Shown here: one piece after another, positions 62,184 through 64,000 of the stretch
Layout of the letters: every line of letters starts with the position of its first letter
Numbering within the stretch: position 1 is the stretch's first letter
Source: Paenibacillus sediminis
GTDB taxonomy: Bacteria; Bacillota; Bacilli; Paenibacillales; Paenibacillaceae
NCBI RefSeq assembly: GCF_017873765.1
Contig: NZ_JAGGKP010000009.1
Span: 1-64,000 of the forward strand
Length of the DNA stretch: 64,000 bases
Direction of reading: 5' to 3'
Program-made: the position numbers and the translations under genes
Notes under the pieces: generated by a model
Told to the model about the DNA's origin: nothing
Seen by the model: only the letters and a program-made list of their open reading frames with translations
The model's database searches: none

Positions 62184-62486
62184 AACTATAGAGAAACATA
62201 CTACAGAAGATGCTGTTATGAGTACTTGCAGTAATATTTCTTTAACAGCGGAATGAATAATCGCAGGTCCCCCCCTAACTGAGCTGTTCGAATCGTTGTT
62301 CGATATGTATTTCGATTAAAACACATAAGGTAATTAATTACAATATACCCAGCAAACTACTTTTGACATTGAAATAAATATAGATAAAGGTTGTTTTTAA
62401 ACTTCAGCAAAGTCGTTTACAATAACAATAAGATTTGATATACAACAATATGGCTTGCAAATATGAATGATATAAAGGAGTTTTCC

Positions 62487-63767
62487 ATGAAAACATATGA
62501 TGTCATCGTCATCGGAGGAGGACCTTCGGGACTTATGGCCTGTATCGCTGCGGCAGAAAGAAAGGCGTCTGTCCTCTTGATAGATAAAGGAAATAAGCTG
62601 GGCCGTAAACTGGGCATATCTGGCGGTGGCCGGTGCAACGTAACGAATGTGAAGGAAACAGAGGAGCTGATTGCACATATTCCGGGTAACGGCCGATTTT
62701 TATACAGCGCTTTTCAGCATTTTAACAACCGCGACATTATCGCTTTTTTCGAGAAATTAGGCATTGCGTTAAAAGAAGAGGATAATGGACGAATGTTCCC
62801 GGTATCCGATAAAGCAAAGACGGTCGTCGATGCACTCGTTGGTAAAGTACAATCTCTTGGTGTAGACATTCTCGTCAATCAACCTGTCCGGGAAGTGTTG
62901 TACAATGAACATTCTGTAACTGGCGTAAGACTTGAGTCAGGGAAAACGATCGATGCGAAGAACGTTATTATAGCAACGGGCGGTAAATCTGTCCCTCATA
63001 CCGGATCGACTGGTGACGGATATCCTTGGGCCGAAGCAGCCGGTCATACGATTACAGAGCTTTACCCAACAGAAGTACCCATCACGTCCCAAGAGAAATG
63101 GATACAGAGCAAGGAGCTGCAAGGGCTGTCTTTACGAAATGTCGAGCTGTCTGTCCTGAATCCAAAAGGAAAAACGGTAATTAAACATTACGGAGATATG
63201 ATATTTACCCATTTTGGCATTTCCGGACCGATCGCCCTTCGCTGCAGCCAGTTCATTCGACAAGTTCAGAAAAAATTCGATGTTCGAGAAGTAACGATGA
63301 GCATCGATTTGTTCCCTGGTTATTCGGCGGCTTCATTACAAGATGAGCTCTATAACAAATTAAAACAAGAACCTAAGAAGGCGCTGAAAAATGTGCTGAA
63401 AGGCATTATTCCCGAGCGGATGCTGCCTCTGCTTCTGTCTAGAGCGCAACTGCGCGAAGACGTGACGTTCGACCATTTGCCTAAAGAACCGTGGATGCGG
63501 TTCATAGAAGAACTGAAAAACTTTACATTTAAAGTAAACGGGACCCGTTCTCTTGAGGAGGCCTTTGTGACTGGAGGAGGCGTCAACCTGAAAGAAATTT
63601 CACCGAAAACGATGGAATCTAAGCTCAAATCAGGTTTATTCTTCTGCGGTGAGATTCTCGATATTCACGGTTATACTGGCGGATATAATATTACTGCGGC
63701 TTTCTCGACCGGGTATACGGCAGGGAAGCATGCGGCAGAAAGAGTACAAGAGCAAGTAGAAGGGTGA
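62487..63767 (+). CDS. NAD(P)/FAD-dependent oxidoreductase (HI0933/BaiN-like)
   Basis: A 426-residue flavoprotein of the HI0933/YhiN family, known from members that act on aminoacetone or bile acids, although most are of unknown role. The FAD-binding motif is [19 protein letters not shown], then the family signature [16 protein letters not shown], and [17 protein letters not shown] later. The C-terminus has [18 protein letters not shown] and [19 protein letters not shown]. The ATG at 62487 follows AAAGGAG; the longest frame adds eight residues. Confidence 0.92.
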   Translation: MKTYDVIVIGGGPSGLMACIAAAERKASVLLIDKGNKLGRKLGISGGGRCNVTNVKETEELIAHIPGNGRFLYSAFQHFNNRDIIAFFEKLGIALKEEDNGRMFPVSDKAKTVVDALVGKVQSLGVDILVNQPVREVLYNEHSVTGVRLESGKTIDAKNVIIATGGKSVPHTGSTGDGYPWAEAAGHTITELYPTEVPITSQEKWIQSKELQGLSLRNVELSVLNPKGKTVIKHYGDMIFTHFGISGPIALRCSQFIRQVQKKFDVREVTMSIDLFPGYSAASLQDELYNKLKQEPKKALKNVLKGIIPERMLPLLLSRAQLREDVTFDHLPKEPWMRFIEELKNFTFKVNGTRSLEEAFVTGGGVNLKEISPKTMESKLKSGLFFCGEILDIHGYTGGYNITAAFSTGYTAGKHAAERVQEQVEG

Positions 63768-63772
63768 TAGAT

Positions 63773-63810
63773 GAAAGGCGTACGATCCAATTTGGATGTA
63801 CGCCTTTCAT
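63773..63810. terminator. Bidirectional terminator
   Basis: GAAAGGCGTAC / GTACGCCTTTC stem enclosing ATCCAA/TTGGAT, between the flavoprotein and the minus-strand gene at the edge. Confidence 0.8.
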
Positions 63811-64000
63811 TTATGCGTTAACGTCGCCTGAAAATCCGCCATAGGATTCACCAAAATGATTATTCTCATCATGATCTGTGTTGGAACCGCGAGACTGCTC
63901 AGCCTTATCACTGCTGTACAATTCCGAAAAATCCTCGTTGACGACATGAGCAGGGATCGGAATGTCATCTACGCCCATTTCTCCGTACAGTAAGTTGTCT
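63811..64000 (-). CDS. Partial gene of unknown function, 3' end only
   Basis: The minus frame is open from the right edge to a TAA at 63811 and encodes an acidic, hydrophilic C-terminus (…GVDDIPIPAHVVNEDFSELY… NHFGESYGGFSGDVNA). The start is outside the window or at an internal ATG with a weak GGAGA. No family recognised. Composition and the following terminator support a real gene. Confidence 0.6.
   Translation of the reverse strand, partial: DNLLYGEMGVDDIPIPAHVVNEDFSELYSSDKAEQSRGSNTDHDENNHFGESYGGFSGDVNA

Overview
The window looks like a chromosome segment of a spore-forming Bacillales bacterium, most likely Paenibacillus or a close relative. The left edge is the 5' end of a 16S rRNA gene on the minus strand, the ribosome-binding sites are strong GGAGG types, and several surface proteins carry the copper-amine-oxidase-N-like tail common in Paenibacillus. 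Genus placement is inference.

Region 1 (1-2393): start of an rRNA operon with its promoter, then a purine permease gene preceded by a promoter, a guanine-type purine riboswitch and a terminator.

Region 2 (2394-17840): an AT-rich integrated element of about 15.3 kb inserted at the 3' end of guaA. The evidence is a 187-bp copy of the guaA 3' end at the left edge (2394-2580) that matches 17841-18027 at 180 of 187 positions, plus a tyrosine integrase next to the intact gene. All seven differences are synonymous third-codon changes. The cargo is defence-like. It includes a three-gene HNH effector / small middle protein / DUF2326-type ATPase cassette that matches the ABC-three-component (ABC-3C) architecture, a convergent protein with an R-x4-H (HEPN-like) motif, and an Mrr-type nuclease. 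It also holds serine recombinases with dyads or iterons beside them, a helicase broken at a G8 run, a protein with a DnaA domain-I-like N-terminus, an unusual pair of hairpins with identical loops, and many decayed small genes. It reads as an old, partly eroded mobile element that keeps a defence module.

Region 3 (17840-64000): ordinary core chromosome. It holds guaA; a transglutaminase/DUF58/MoxR operon; polysaccharide deacetylase, DedA and an MFS exporter with a tandem palindromic operator. A small variable patch (27.5-29.4 kb) of decayed genes follows. Then come an epimerase, peroxiredoxin, a three-gene ABC-2 exporter, an LCP ligase, hemL, a GDSL esterase, an inositol phosphatase, TauE, FabI, UV endonuclease, Ddl, an amidase-domain protein, aconitase, an IclR regulator, a hydrolase, a fused SodF, folE, a YneF-type protein, an HD-GYP protein, ogt, queG, rnhA, GNAT, sodA, mutY, acpS, an AraC regulator, nadE, a bacilliredoxin, a sporulation-type histidine kinase and a flavoprotein. 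DNA repair and oxidative-stress functions are well represented (ogt, mutY, uvsE, two SOD proteins, Bcp, bacilliredoxin). Most convergent gene pairs are separated by clear Rho-independent terminators.

Start codons were moved from the longest frame to the one with a Shine-Dalgarno sequence wherever that was visible. Family names come from motif recognition only; no search was run.
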